DNA from: Halobaculum marinum
GTDB lineage: Archaea > Halobacteriota > Halobacteria > Halobacteriales > Haloferacaceae
Reading direction: 5' to 3'
Length of the DNA: 64,000 bases
Assembly: GCF_029338555.1 (NCBI RefSeq)
Contig: NZ_CP119989.1
Location: 248,001-312,000 of the forward strand
This document shows positions 36,879 to 45,910 of this stretch, in pieces. Below the pieces are notes generated by a model. The model was not told the origin of the DNA. It searched no databases and saw only the letters and a program-made list of their open reading frames with translations. Every line of letters starts with the position of its first letter. The stretch's first letter is position 1. The position numbers were made by a program, and so were the translations under genes.

Positions 36879-37963
36879 GCACGCGGGCACCGCGGACTGT
36901 CGTGGTGGACGACTCCCGGTTCATGCGTGGACTCATCGCCGACATCCTCGAGTCCGGCGGGGTGGACGTCGTCGGCGAGGCCGAGAACGGACGCGAGGCG
37001 CTCGCGGTGGTCGCCGACACCGAGCCGGACGTCGTGACCATGGACGTGGAGATGCCCGAGATGAACGGGATCGAAGCGGTGGAGCGGCTGATGGACGAGA
37101 CGCCGACGCCGACGCTGATGCTGTCTGCGTACACCGCCGAGGGCGCCGAGGAGACGTTCGCGGCGCTCGACGCGGGCGCGGTCGACTTCTTCGCCAAGCC
37201 CGGCGGCGAGGTGTCGATGGGCGTCTCCCGGATGGAAGAACAGCTCGTCGAGACCGTCCGCTCGGTCGCGAAGGCGGACGTCTCGACGGCGGCTCACCGC
37301 CGCCGGACGCAGGCCGCCGCCGCTGCCAGCGGCGGGACGGCGCAGCCCTCGGCGGGCGCTGGGAGTTCGACCGGGAGGGTCTCCGTCGAGCCCAACACGA
37401 CGCTGATCATCGGCTCGTCGACCGGCGGCCCAGACGCCGTCGAGCGCGTCATCTCGGCGCTCCCCGGCGACGCGGACCTCCGCGGCATCGTCGTCCAACA
37501 CATGCCCGAGGCGTTCACCGGGCGCTTCGCCGAGCGGCTCGACGCCGCCTGCGACCTCTCGGTGCGGGAGGCCGAAGACGGGATGCGACTGGGACGGGGC
37601 GAGTTGGCCGTCGCCCGCGGCGGGCACCACCTCGAAGTCGCGAGCGCACGCAACGGGCGGCTGCGACTCAAGGTGGTCGACGAGGACCGCGGCCAGGGCG
37701 TGCGCCCCTCGGTGAACGTGACGATGGAGTCGGCCGCCCAGGTCGTCGACGACCCGCTGATCGGGGTCGTGCTGACCGGGATGGGGGCCGACGGGAGCGA
37801 GGGCGTTCAGGCACTCTCGCGTGCCGGTGCCCGCGTACTCGCGCAAGACGAGGACACCTGCGTCGTGTACGGGATGCCGAAGCGCGCCGCCGAGACGGGC
37901 TGTGTGGACACGGTGCTCCCGCTCGACGACATCGCCGGCGGCATCACGGGTGAGACGGCATGA
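36875..37963 (+). CDS. cheB: Chemotaxis methylesterase CheB
   Basis: A 362-residue protein-glutamate methylesterase/deamidase. The receiver domain has TVVVDDSRFMRG, the phosphoacceptor Asp in VVTMDVEMPEMNG and the Lys in FFAKPGG. After a linker (about 145-180) the catalytic domain shows Ser in GSSTGGPDAVE, His in VVQHMPEAFTGRFAERL and Asp in LTGMGADGSEG. It demethylates transducers in adaptation. The start is GTG 36875, overlapping a leader ORF. Its last codons overlap the cheA start (ATGA). Confidence 0.95.
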   Translation: MSTRAPRTVVVDDSRFMRGLIADILESGGVDVVGEAENGREALAVVADTEPDVVTMDVEMPEMNGIEAVERLMDETPTPTLMLSAYTAEGAEETFAALDAGAVDFFAKPGGEVSMGVSRMEEQLVETVRSVAKADVSTAAHRRRTQAAAAASGGTAQPSAGAGSSTGRVSVEPNTTLIIGSSTGGPDAVERVISALPGDADLRGIVVQHMPEAFTGRFAERLDAACDLSVREAEDGMRLGRGELAVARGGHHLEVASARNGRLRLKVVDEDRGQGVRPSVNVTMESAAQVVDDPLIGVVLTGMGADGSEGVQALSRAGARVLAQDEDTCVVYGMPKRAAETGCVDTVLPLDDIAGGITGETA

Positions 37964-40086
37964 GCGAAGCACACATCCGGGCGTTCGTCCGCGAGTCCGA
38001 GGAGGGGATCACCGAGCTGAACAACTCCATGCTCGCGCTGGAGTCGGACCCGGACGACCCCGAGGCGATGGACGCCATCTTCCGGACCGCCCACACGCTG
38101 AAGGGGAACGCCGCGGCGATGGGCTTCGGCGACTTCTCCGGACTCGCGCACGCGATGGAGGACCTCCTCGACGAGGTCCGCGGCGGCGACATGGAGGTGT
38201 CGAGCGACCTGATGGACCGGCTGTTCGAGGCGGTCGACCTGCTCGACGCGATGCTCGGCGAAATCGACGAGACGGGCGACACCACCGTCGACCCGACCGG
38301 CGTCGAGGAGGAACTCCGGACGCTCGCCGAGGAGGGCGTCGACGCCCTCGACGACGACGGCACAACCGACGCAGCCGACGCGGCGGCCGACGACGCTACC
38401 GAGGACGATTCCACCGACGCGGACACGTCATCGGATGACGACGACGCCGGCGTCGACGCCGACTTCGACCACGGTCTGTCTCCCGCCGACGACGAGGGAG
38501 TCTACCGCGCCCGCATCGAACTCCGGGAGACGGAGATGCCGGGCATCGACGCGATGTTCGTGCTGGAGGCCGTCGACGACGCGTTCGACGGCCTGGCGTG
38601 CGAGCCCGACCGCGAGGCAGTCGAGGAGGGTGAGTTCGACGAGACGTTCGACGCGTACGTGACCAGCGAGACGGGCGCGGCCGTCGCCGCCGGTGTCGAC
38701 GCGGTGACGCAGGTCGGCACCGTCGAGGTCGCGACCGTCGAGCCCGCCCCCGGCGACGAGGAGACGGGCGAGGAGCCGGAGGCGGCCGACGCCGAGTCGA
38801 GCGAGGCAGACGACGCCGACGTGGGTGACGACGCCGCGGCCGACCGCGGCGACAGCGGCTCCGGTTCGTCGTCCACCTCGTCGACCTCCGACAGCATCTC
38901 GTCGGTCCGCGTCGACGTCGAACAGCTCGACGACCTGTACGGCCTCGTCGAGCAACTCGTCACGAGTCGGATCAAGCTCCGGCGAGAGATGGAGGACGCC
39001 GGCATCGACTCGGACAACCTCGACGAGTTGGACAAGATCTCGACGAACCTCCAGGACACGGTGATGGACATGCGGCTCATCCCGCTGTCGGCGGTCGTCG
39101 ACACGTTCCCGCGACTCGTGCGCGACCTCGCGCGCGACCAGTCGAAGGACGTGAACTTCGACATCGACGGGCGCGACATCGAGTTGGATCGCACGATCCT
39201 CACGGAGATTCGCGACCCCCTGGTCCACATCCTCCGCAACGCCGTCGACCACGGCATCGAGTCGCCCGAGGAACGGGAGGCCGCCGGGAAGGACCCGGCA
39301 GGCACCATCGAACTCCGGGCCGACCGCGAGCGCGACCACGTCACCATCGTCGTCGAGGACGACGGCGGCGGCATCGACGCGGACGTGCTCCGCGAGAAGG
39401 CCGTCGAGAAGGGCGTCAAGACCGCCGCGGAGGTGGAGGCCATGTCCGACGCGGAGGCGCGCGAACTCATCTTCCACCCCGGCTTCTCGACCAACGACGA
39501 GGTGACCGACGTGTCGGGTCGCGGGGTCGGGATGGACGTGGTCCGCACGACGGTGAAGGACCTCGACGGGAGCATCAGCCTGGAGTCGACGCCCGGCGAG
39601 GGGTCGCGCTTCGAGATCAAACTGCCCGTCACGGTCGCCATCGTCCGCGTGATGTTCGTCGAGGTCGACGGCGTCGAGTACGGCGTCCCGATCAAGAACA
39701 TCGCGGAGGTGAGCCGCGCGGGCAGCATCGACGTCGCCCACGGCGACGAAGTGGTGCGCCACGACGGCGACATCTACCCGGTCATCCGGTTGGGCAAGGT
39801 GCTCGGGACGGCCGCCGCGAACCCCGGCGGTTCGGGTGCGCTCGCCGACGGCGGCGAGGACGTGCCCGCGGAGGCCGACGAGCACGAGGGGATGCTCCTC
39901 CGGATCCACGAGGAGAAGCGCCCGGTCGCGCTCCACTGTGACGACGTGCTCCACCAGGAGGAGGTCGTCGTGAAGCCGCTGGAGGGCATCCTCTCGGGCA
40001 TCCCGGGGCTGTCGGGGACGGCGGTCCTCGGCGACGGCGACGTGGTGAGTATCCTCGACGTCGAGACGCTCGGAGGGCGGCGATGA
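37960..40086 (+). CDS. cheA: Chemotaxis histidine kinase CheA
   Basis: A 708-residue CheA. P1 Hpt domain: IFRTAHTLKGNAAAMGF with the phosphorylated His at about 48. Acidic linkers around 130-165 and 260-310 flank a P2-like region. P3 dimerisation helices begin near VRVDVEQLDDLYGLVEQL. The P4 kinase domain has the N box DPLVHILRNAVDHGIE, G1 VEDDGGGID and G2 GRGVGMDVV. P5 is CheW-like. It receives signals from transducers through CheW and phosphorylates CheB and CheY; cheY is not in this window. Overlaps cheB and cheR by 4 nt. Confidence 0.95.
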   Translation: MSEAHIRAFVRESEEGITELNNSMLALESDPDDPEAMDAIFRTAHTLKGNAAAMGFGDFSGLAHAMEDLLDEVRGGDMEVSSDLMDRLFEAVDLLDAMLGEIDETGDTTVDPTGVEEELRTLAEEGVDALDDDGTTDAADAAADDATEDDSTDADTSSDDDDAGVDADFDHGLSPADDEGVYRARIELRETEMPGIDAMFVLEAVDDAFDGLACEPDREAVEEGEFDETFDAYVTSETGAAVAAGVDAVTQVGTVEVATVEPAPGDEETGEEPEAADAESSEADDADVGDDAAADRGDSGSGSSSTSSTSDSISSVRVDVEQLDDLYGLVEQLVTSRIKLRREMEDAGIDSDNLDELDKISTNLQDTVMDMRLIPLSAVVDTFPRLVRDLARDQSKDVNFDIDGRDIELDRTILTEIRDPLVHILRNAVDHGIESPEEREAAGKDPAGTIELRADRERDHVTIVVEDDGGGIDADVLREKAVEKGVKTAAEVEAMSDAEARELIFHPGFSTNDEVTDVSGRGVGMDVVRTTVKDLDGSISLESTPGEGSRFEIKLPVTVAIVRVMFVEVDGVEYGVPIKNIAEVSRAGSIDVAHGDEVVRHDGDIYPVIRLGKVLGTAAANPGGSGALADGGEDVPAEADEHEGMLLRIHEEKRPVALHCDDVLHQEEVVVKPLEGILSGIPGLSGTAVLGDGDVVSILDVETLGGRR

Positions 40087-40916
40087 GTCGCGCCAGCCAG
40101 GGTGACAGCGAGACGGAAGGACTGCGGAAGGTCATCGACTTCGTCGAGGACGAGGTGCCGTTCGAGCCGGGATACTACAACGAGGCGTACCTCGGTCGCC
40201 GGGTCGCCGCGCGGATGCAACGCCGCGACACCGACGACCACACCGCCTACCGGCGGATCCTCGAACGCGACGACGAGGAGCGCGAGGCGCTGTTGGACGC
40301 GCTCACCGTCAACGTCACCGGGTTCTTCCGCGACCCGGACATGTGGGCGGACCTCCGGCCCGTCCTCCGCGACCTCAGCGAGGAGAACGGACGCAGCGGC
40401 GTCGACGTGTGGAGCGCCCCGTGTGCGGACGGGCGCGAGCCGTACTCGGTGTCGATGCTCGCCGCCGACGACCCGGACGTGGACGAACGCCGGGTGCACA
40501 TCACCGCCGTCGACATCAGCGAGGAGGCGCTCGACGCCGCCCGCGCGGGCGTGTACGAGACGACACGCACGACGAACATCGAGGAGGAACTGGCGCCGCT
40601 GTCGGACCCGACGGCGTACGTCGAACAGGAGGAGAACGTCTTCCGGGTGCGCCAGTCGGTCAAGTCGCGCGTCGAGTTCGAGCCGTACGACCTCATCAGC
40701 GACGGCCCGAAGGACGACATGGACCTGGTGTTCTGTCGCAACCTCCTCATCTACATCGACACCGCGTACAAAGAGCAGTTGTTCGAGACGCTGCGCGACT
40801 CGCTGCGGCCGGGCGGCTACCTCGTGCTCGGGAAGACCGAGACAGTTCCCCCCGGCCTCCGCGACGACTTCGAGGCCGTGGCGAAACGGAGCCGAATCTA
40901 CCGCTACGAGGGATAA
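40083..40916 (+). CDS. cheR: Chemotaxis methyltransferase CheR
   Basis: A 277-residue SAM-dependent glutamate O-methyltransferase. The N-terminal helical domain (YLGRRVAARMQRRDTDDHTAY) precedes the SAM-binding domain with VDVWSAPCADGREPYSV, the acidic strand HITAVDISEEAL, and MDLVFCRNLLIYID. In the first SAM motif the usual CSTGEEPYS reads CADGREPYS. It methylates transducers in adaptation, opposing CheB. Its stop overlaps the start of the HEAT gene by one base (TAATG). Confidence 0.94.
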   Translation: MSRASQGDSETEGLRKVIDFVEDEVPFEPGYYNEAYLGRRVAARMQRRDTDDHTAYRRILERDDEEREALLDALTVNVTGFFRDPDMWADLRPVLRDLSEENGRSGVDVWSAPCADGREPYSVSMLAADDPDVDERRVHITAVDISEEALDAARAGVYETTRTTNIEEELAPLSDPTAYVEQEENVFRVRQSVKSRVEFEPYDLISDGPKDDMDLVFCRNLLIYIDTAYKEQLFETLRDSLRPGGYLVLGKTETVPPGLRDDFEAVAKRSRIYRYEG

Positions 40917-42142
40917 TGTCGCTGTACACGCTCGCCCGCGACGGGGACATGGAACAGCTCACCGACACCGCGAAAAACAGCGACAGCGCCGCGGTGCGCC
41001 GCCGGGCCGCGGAGATGCTCGGCGACGTGGGCGACCCCGAAGACGACCGGACGATGGACGTGCTCATCTACCTCGCTCGCGAGGACGACGAGGAGGCGGT
41101 CCGGGCGGCGGCGGTCGACGGCCTCGACGAACTCGGCGGCAACGGGCTCGAACGGCTCATCGCCAAGGAGACCGGCGTCGACCCGAACGCCGCCGACTGG
41201 GCCGCCGTCCGCGCGTTCGCGAAGGTGTTGGGCGGCGCGAGCATTCCGGAGTACCGGATGGCCGCCGCGAACGCGCTCGGACGGATGGGCGACTCCGACG
41301 CCGTCGGCCCGCTGGCCAAGCGCCTCGACGACCCCGACCCACGGGTGCGCGAGCGGGCCTGTCTCGCGCTGGGTCGCATCGGCGACCCTCGCGTCGTCGG
41401 GCGCCTCCAAGCGAAACTCGACGACGACCACCCCGCGGTGAAAGCCGCGGCGGCGGACGCGCTCGGCACCATCGCCAACGGGAAGGCGCTGGCGGCGCTG
41501 CTGGACCTGCTCGACGACGAGAACGTCAGCCTGCGGCGGCTGGCGGCGTCGGCGCTCGGCAACGCCAGTTCGGCGAAGCCGGTACCGAAACTCGCGGGCG
41601 CCCTCGAAGACGAGCACGACACGGTGCGGCGGACGGCGGTGTTCTCGATCATCGAGTTGCTCGCCAACGCGCCGACGAAACAGAGTCACGCGGTCCGCGA
41701 CGCCGTCATCTCGGAGTTGCAAGACGCCGACGACGAGACGGTGCTCGGGCCGCTGGTCGAGATTCTCGAAGACGCCACGCAGGCGCGCCAGCGGCGCAAC
41801 GCCGTGTGGTTCCTCGGGCGGGTGTCGAGCGCAGAGCCGCCGAAACACGTCCTGCACGCGCTCATCGACGCGCTCGACGACGACGACAAGATGACCGCCC
41901 AGTTCGCGGCGACGAGCATCACGAACCTGGAGGGCCTCCAGGTGGAGTCGGCGCTGATCGAACTGGTGAAAGACGACGACGCGTCCGTCGAGGCGCGCGC
42001 GAAAGCGGCGTACGCCCTCGGCTCCGTGGGCGGCGACCGCGCGCGCGAGACGCTGGACGCGATCACCGACAGCGACGTGGACAAGCAGATCCGGAAACGG
42101 GCGTTCGCGTCGTTGTCGAAGCTCGGAGGTGTTAGACAGTGA
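40916..42142 (+). CDS. PBS-lyase-type HEAT-repeat protein of the che cluster
   Basis: A 408-residue alpha-solenoid made of about ten HEAT repeats, e.g. AAANALGRMGDSDAVGPLAKRL and RACLALGRIGDPRVVGRLQAKL. In Halobacterium salinarum the homologous HEAT protein next to cheF (OE2401F) interacts with Che and archaellum proteins. Position, order and neighbours match that arrangement. It probably scaffolds CheY/CheF-archaellum contacts rather than acting as a lyase. It overlaps cheR by 1 nt and cheF1 by 4 nt. Confidence 0.88.
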   Translation: MSLYTLARDGDMEQLTDTAKNSDSAAVRRRAAEMLGDVGDPEDDRTMDVLIYLAREDDEEAVRAAAVDGLDELGGNGLERLIAKETGVDPNAADWAAVRAFAKVLGGASIPEYRMAAANALGRMGDSDAVGPLAKRLDDPDPRVRERACLALGRIGDPRVVGRLQAKLDDDHPAVKAAAADALGTIANGKALAALLDLLDDENVSLRRLAASALGNASSAKPVPKLAGALEDEHDTVRRTAVFSIIELLANAPTKQSHAVRDAVISELQDADDETVLGPLVEILEDATQARQRRNAVWFLGRVSSAEPPKHVLHALIDALDDDDKMTAQFAATSITNLEGLQVESALIELVKDDDASVEARAKAAYALGSVGGDRARETLDAITDSDVDKQIRKRAFASLSKLGGVRQ

Positions 42143-43047
42143 GCAACGCACAGCGGAACGGCGGTGGCGGACAGCAGCCCGGTGAGGGCGAGGAGTACAA
42201 GGTCGCGGACACTCGCGGCAAGTTCGCCCAGGCGATGAAGGGCGGGCGAAAACTCAACGACGTGTCGTGGTCGAAGGGGCGGATCATCCTCTCGAACAAG
42301 CGCGTCGTCCTCGTCGGCAACGGCGGCAAGCGGACGCTCGCGCTGTCGAGCGTCGACGGCATCGGCGGGCGCTACGACGCCAACCAAGAGATCCAGCGCG
42401 TCTCCAACTACGTCAGCCTCCGCATCGGCGACGACGTGTTCCTCATCGCCGCCGAGGAGCACGACGAGTTCCGCACGGACCTGTACCGCGCGTTCCTCGA
42501 CCGCAAGGTGATCAAGGCCCGTCACCCCGCGATCAAAGGCGGCGTCGTCCAAGACACCGAGTGGGAACAGGCCCGCGTGAAAGTCGAGGCCGACGGCATC
42601 TCCATCGCCCAACAGAGCGGCGCGTTCGTCCGGTTGGAACTCGACGACATCGGCACGCTCGAAGAGACCGAGCGCACCGTCATGGACGAGAAAGCGTCGG
42701 TCATCGAGGCCGAACACACCGACGACGAAGGCACCAGCGTCCAGACGTACCTCTCGGGGCAGCCGTGGATCGTCGCGGTGATCAAGTCGTACCTCGGCGA
42801 GGGCCGCGACCGAAACCGCGGCGCCGTCGAGTTGTCCGAGTCCGAGCGCGAGGTGCTGATGGCGCTGTACTCGGGCGTCTCCTCGTTCGAGGTGCCCAAC
42901 TTCCTCGGGATGAGCGTCGACCGCGTCGAGGAGATCTTCGAGCGCCTCATCGAGGCGGAAGTGCTGGAGGAGGTGCGCACCCGCCGCGAGGTCGCGCTGG
43001 AACCGCGCGGGCGCAACATCGCCAGCGAGGCGATGAACGAACAGTAA
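42139..43047 (+). CDS. cheF: CheF adaptor (DUF439), copy 1
   Basis: A 302-residue archaea-specific chemotaxis protein. CheF connects phosphorylated CheY to the archaellum motor (ArlCDE). The family pattern is a duplicated beta domain (SKGRIILSNKRVVLVGNGGKRTLALSSVDGI split by a few residues) followed by a C-terminal winged-helix-like unit (ELSESEREVLMALYSG, VEEIFERLIEAEVLEEV). Its GTG start at 42139 overlaps the HEAT gene stop, completing the cheB-A-R-HEAT-F operon. Confidence 0.88.
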   Translation: MSNAQRNGGGGQQPGEGEEYKVADTRGKFAQAMKGGRKLNDVSWSKGRIILSNKRVVLVGNGGKRTLALSSVDGIGGRYDANQEIQRVSNYVSLRIGDDVFLIAAEEHDEFRTDLYRAFLDRKVIKARHPAIKGGVVQDTEWEQARVKVEADGISIAQQSGAFVRLELDDIGTLEETERTVMDEKASVIEAEHTDDEGTSVQTYLSGQPWIVAVIKSYLGEGRDRNRGAVELSESEREVLMALYSGVSSFEVPNFLGMSVDRVEEIFERLIEAEVLEEVRTRREVALEPRGRNIASEAMNEQ

Positions 43048-43187
43048 CGGACCGTCACCTCCGGTCGAGTCCGCCGGTTTCTCCCCAGTCGCTCGCGCCA
43101 CTGCGTCGTGAGCAACCGCGGCTGGTGGCCCGAACCTGTCGACACACGCACGGAAGTTACAAGTACGAGAGAGAGGTTTGAGGGCCA

Positions 43188-43682
43188 ATGAACCGATCAC
43201 GGACCCTCGCGGTCGCCGCCCTGGTAGTGTTGTCGCTGCTTGCAGTTTCCCCGACGGTGGCCGCCGCGCAACAGCAGGAGGAGTGTTCGATCGACAACGC
43301 GGAGTTGGACGTCGCCGTCGCGGCGTACAACGCCAACCTCGATCAGGTGCCGGGTCCCGTCCGCGGCCAACTCGCCGACGAGCGCGTGGACGTGCGCATC
43401 GACACGCCCGACGGCGAGCGCCGCTTCGGCGCCGTCACCGACAACTCGGGTCGCGTCAGCGACTTCTCGGAGACCGGCGTCGACGACCCGACGCTGCGCG
43501 TCGAGACGAGCGAGTCGACGATCTGTGGTATCGTCCAGTCTGACGACCCCGCGGGCGCCGCACTCGACGCGTACCGGAACGACGAGATCCGTATCGAGGG
43601 CGTCGGCGCGGTGAAGTCGGTGACGTTCTCGGTCGCGAAGGCGGCCGTCGACGTGGTGGACTTCTTCAGCGGTCTCTTCTGA
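43188..43682 (+). CDS. Exported protein of unknown function between the two cheF genes
   Basis: A 164-residue protein with a clear Sec signal peptide (MNRSRTLAVAALVVLSLLAV, cleavage likely after TVAAA near residue 27). The mature part has two Cys (EECSID and STICGIV) that could form a disulfide, a beta-rich acidic body (RVDVRIDTPDGERRFGAV) and a hydrophobic/amphipathic C-terminus ending VVDFFSGLF. A TTACAAG promoter core at about 43153 precedes it. No family is recognised. Its position between cheF copies suggests a possible link to motility or the cell surface, but this is only context. Confidence 0.75.
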   Translation: MNRSRTLAVAALVVLSLLAVSPTVAAAQQQEECSIDNAELDVAVAAYNANLDQVPGPVRGQLADERVDVRIDTPDGERRFGAVTDNSGRVSDFSETGVDDPTLRVETSESTICGIVQSDDPAGAALDAYRNDEIRIEGVGAVKSVTFSVAKAAVDVVDFFSGLF

Positions 43683-43721
43683 ATCGGCGCGCTCGCCAAT
43701 CCGGCGCGAGTGACAAGATGA

Positions 43722-43735
43722 TCCGCACGTGCGGA
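43722..43735. terminator. 14-bp perfect palindrome between convergent genes
   Basis: TCCGCACGTGCGGA lies between the stop of the exported-protein gene and the stop of cheF2 (5 nt away), fitting a bidirectional 3'-end signal. Confidence 0.35.
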
Positions 43736-43739
43736 CGGG

Positions 43740-44606
43740 CTACGTGTTGACCGACTCGATCCGCTGGCCGACGACGACGCGGCCCTTCGCGGTGAGCTGC
43801 GTCCCCTCGTCGGTGTCGACGAGCAACCCCTCGTCGATGAGTCCGTTCAACAGCATGGTGAGCCGCTGGGGTTCGATGTCGACCACCTTGTTCAACGAGA
43901 TGCCCGGCCCGGCGGAGTAGGCCGCGACCAGCACCTCCAACTCCTCCTCGCTGGGGTCGACGTCCTCCAACTCCGCCTGCACGTCGGCGTAACGCAGGCG
44001 GATGTAGCGACCGAGGATGTTGGTGAGTCGTCCGGAGGTCATCCCCACCTGCGAGGTGACCGCGGTGCCGTCCTCGATGTGCCGGAACGAGACGACCGGG
44101 TGCGAGCCGTTGCCGATGTCGCGCTGTGACCGCTCGACGGAGATGATGTTCGCGAGGTCGACAGTGAACGACTCGCCGGAGCCCTCGAAGGAGAGCGACC
44201 CCTGCGTCACGTCGAGGCGCATCTGTCGGCTCTCTGCGTCGACGACCCGGCCACCGATCTTCGCGGGGTGGCGTGCGAGCGCCTTCGTCCCGTTGAGCAG
44301 CACCTTGAACAGCACCGTCGCGAAGCGGTCGATGTTGGTGCCGGTTCCCTCGATGGCGGCGACCGCTCGCCCCTGGTCCTTCTGGTAGGCGACGGTGACG
44401 GTGTCGTTGAAGTAGCCCGCCATCTCCGGTGGAACCTGGCCGAGCGTCACGTCGAACACCGACGACAGCGGAATCGTCTCCTTGTAGCCGTCGGCCGCGA
44501 GCACGAGCCGCCGCTGGCTGAGGATGATCCGACCCCTCGGGGGTTCACCCTCCACGCCGGGTGCAAAGAATCGACCGACGAAATCCGCGACGACCGACTC
44601 GCTCAT
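43740..44606 (-). CDS. cheF: CheF adaptor (DUF439), copy 2
   Basis: A 288-residue paralogue of CheF1, with the same order: RGRIILSQRRLVLAADGYKE, IPLSSVFDVTLG, KALARHPAKIGGRVV and a C-terminal winged-helix unit (SLNKVVDIEPQRLTMLLNGLIDEGLLV). Two CheF-type genes in opposite orientation near the HEAT gene match the H. salinarum OE2402F/OE2404R arrangement. The start ATG lies inside the left arm of a perfect 9-bp inverted repeat (ATTGAATCC/GGATTCAAT), which might control its expression. Confidence 0.87.
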   Translation of the reverse strand: MSESVVADFVGRFFAPGVEGEPPRGRIILSQRRLVLAADGYKETIPLSSVFDVTLGQVPPEMAGYFNDTVTVAYQKDQGRAVAAIEGTGTNIDRFATVLFKVLLNGTKALARHPAKIGGRVVDAESRQMRLDVTQGSLSFEGSGESFTVDLANIISVERSQRDIGNGSHPVVSFRHIEDGTAVTSQVGMTSGRLTNILGRYIRLRYADVQAELEDVDPSEEELEVLVAAYSAGPGISLNKVVDIEPQRLTMLLNGLIDEGLLVDTDEGTQLTAKGRVVVGQRIESVNT

Positions 44607-44657
44607 TGAATCCGTCTACGAGCCGGGTGACTTGACGGTTTCGCACCGGGATTCAAT
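44605..44657 (-). promoter_or_regulatory. 9-bp inverted repeat at the cheF2 start
   Basis: ATTGAATCC at 44605-44613 and GGATTCAAT at 44649-44657 are exact reverse complements, 35 nt apart, covering the start codon and promoter region of cheF2. It could be an operator or a 5' RNA hairpin. Confidence 0.45.
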
Positions 44658-44710
44658 GATGAAAACCGGGGCGGTCGACGCGGAACCGGCCAACTGGATG
44701 TCATCAGTGC

Positions 44711-45910
44711 CTACTCCGGTGTGAGTCCGACGAGTCGCTCGATGCGCCGCGCCTCGCTCATCGCGACGGTGCCCGCGAACGACATGACGAGCACGTAGCC
44801 GACGGCGAACGCCGGCACCACCGAGGAGATGAGGGGGTCGGGCGAGGCGGTCGCGAGCGCCGCGATGATCAGCGAGAACTCCCCGCGGGGGACGAGTGCG
44901 AGGCCGGTGCGGAGCGAGCGGCGCGGCGACAGGTCGTACAGCCGCCCACCGACAGTGCCGCTGACCACCTTCGCGGGGCCGGAGACCGCCGCCGCGACGA
45001 GCACGGGGACGGCGACCGCCGCGACGGCGACGACGTCTGTGTTGAGGCCGACCCACGCGAAGAACACGACCGCGAACACGTCGCGCAACGGAGCGATCCG
45101 GTCGGCGACGCGGTCGTGCAGCGGGGTGGCGCCGACGCCGACGCCGACGAAGAAGCCGGCGACCGCCTCGCTGGCGCCGACCGACAGCGCCAGTCCCGAG
45201 ACGACCAGCGCCACCGCGACCGTGCGCACGACGACGTCCTCGTCGCTGGTGCCCAACAGCGGCGCGAGCCGCGGCGCCAGCAGTTGGGCCGCGAGCGCGA
45301 CCGCCCCGAGGAAGCCGAGCGCGACGGCGATGCGCGGGAGCGCGTCGACCGGGGAGCCGCCGACGACGAGCGCGCCCGCCAGCGCGAGGTAGACGGCGAC
45401 GACGAGGTCCTCGGCGACCAGTATCCCGAGCACCGGTTCGGCCTCCGGGTCGGCGATCCAGCCGAGGTCGACGAGCGACTTGGTGATCACCGCCGACGAG
45501 GAGATGTACACGATACCGCCGACGAGGAACGCGCCGAGCGGCCCGAGTCCGAACAGGAACCCGAGCGCGACGCCGACGGGGAAGTTCACCAACAGGTCGA
45601 CCGCCGCGGCCCCTGAGAGCCGCCGCCGGGCGGCGATCAGTCGGTCGATGCTGAACTCTAAGCCGAGGAAGAACAGCAGGAGCACCACCCCGACCTCCGC
45701 GAGCGTCGTCAGTTCGCCCGGTTCGATCGCCGGGAGGCCGACCGCTCCCGCGACCGACGGGCCCGCGAGGACGCCGCCGAGGACGTACAGTGGCACCGAG
45801 GGGATGCCCACCCGACGACCCGCCGCCGCGACCGCCGCGGCGACGGCGACGACCGCACCGAGCGCGAGCAGACCGTTGAGGTCGCCCGCGACTGCCGGTC
45901 CCGCCGCCAT
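44711..45910 (-). CDS. CPA2-type K+(Na+)/H+ antiporter membrane subunit (KhtU-like)
   Basis: A 399-residue protein with about 12-13 transmembrane helices of the KefB/CPA2 antiporter family. Diagnostic are LFFLGLEFSIDRL after the third helix, GIVYISSSAVITKSL, LVAEDLVVAVYLAL (ion-binding ED) and LVPRGEFSLIIA. The C-terminal NAD-binding domain of KefB is absent; instead a separate TrkA-C protein is encoded just upstream with a 1-nt overlap, as in KhtTU systems. It likely exports K+ (or Na+) in exchange for protons at the cell membrane. Confidence 0.88.
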   Translation of the reverse strand: MAAGPAVAGDLNGLLALGAVVAVAAAVAAAGRRVGIPSVPLYVLGGVLAGPSVAGAVGLPAIEPGELTTLAEVGVVLLLFFLGLEFSIDRLIAARRRLSGAAAVDLLVNFPVGVALGFLFGLGPLGAFLVGGIVYISSSAVITKSLVDLGWIADPEAEPVLGILVAEDLVVAVYLALAGALVVGGSPVDALPRIAVALGFLGAVALAAQLLAPRLAPLLGTSDEDVVVRTVAVALVVSGLALSVGASEAVAGFFVGVGVGATPLHDRVADRIAPLRDVFAVVFFAWVGLNTDVVAVAAVAVPVLVAAAVSGPAKVVSGTVGGRLYDLSPRRSLRTGLALVPRGEFSLIIAALATASPDPLISSVVPAFAVGYVLVMSFAGTVAMSEARRIERLVGLTPE

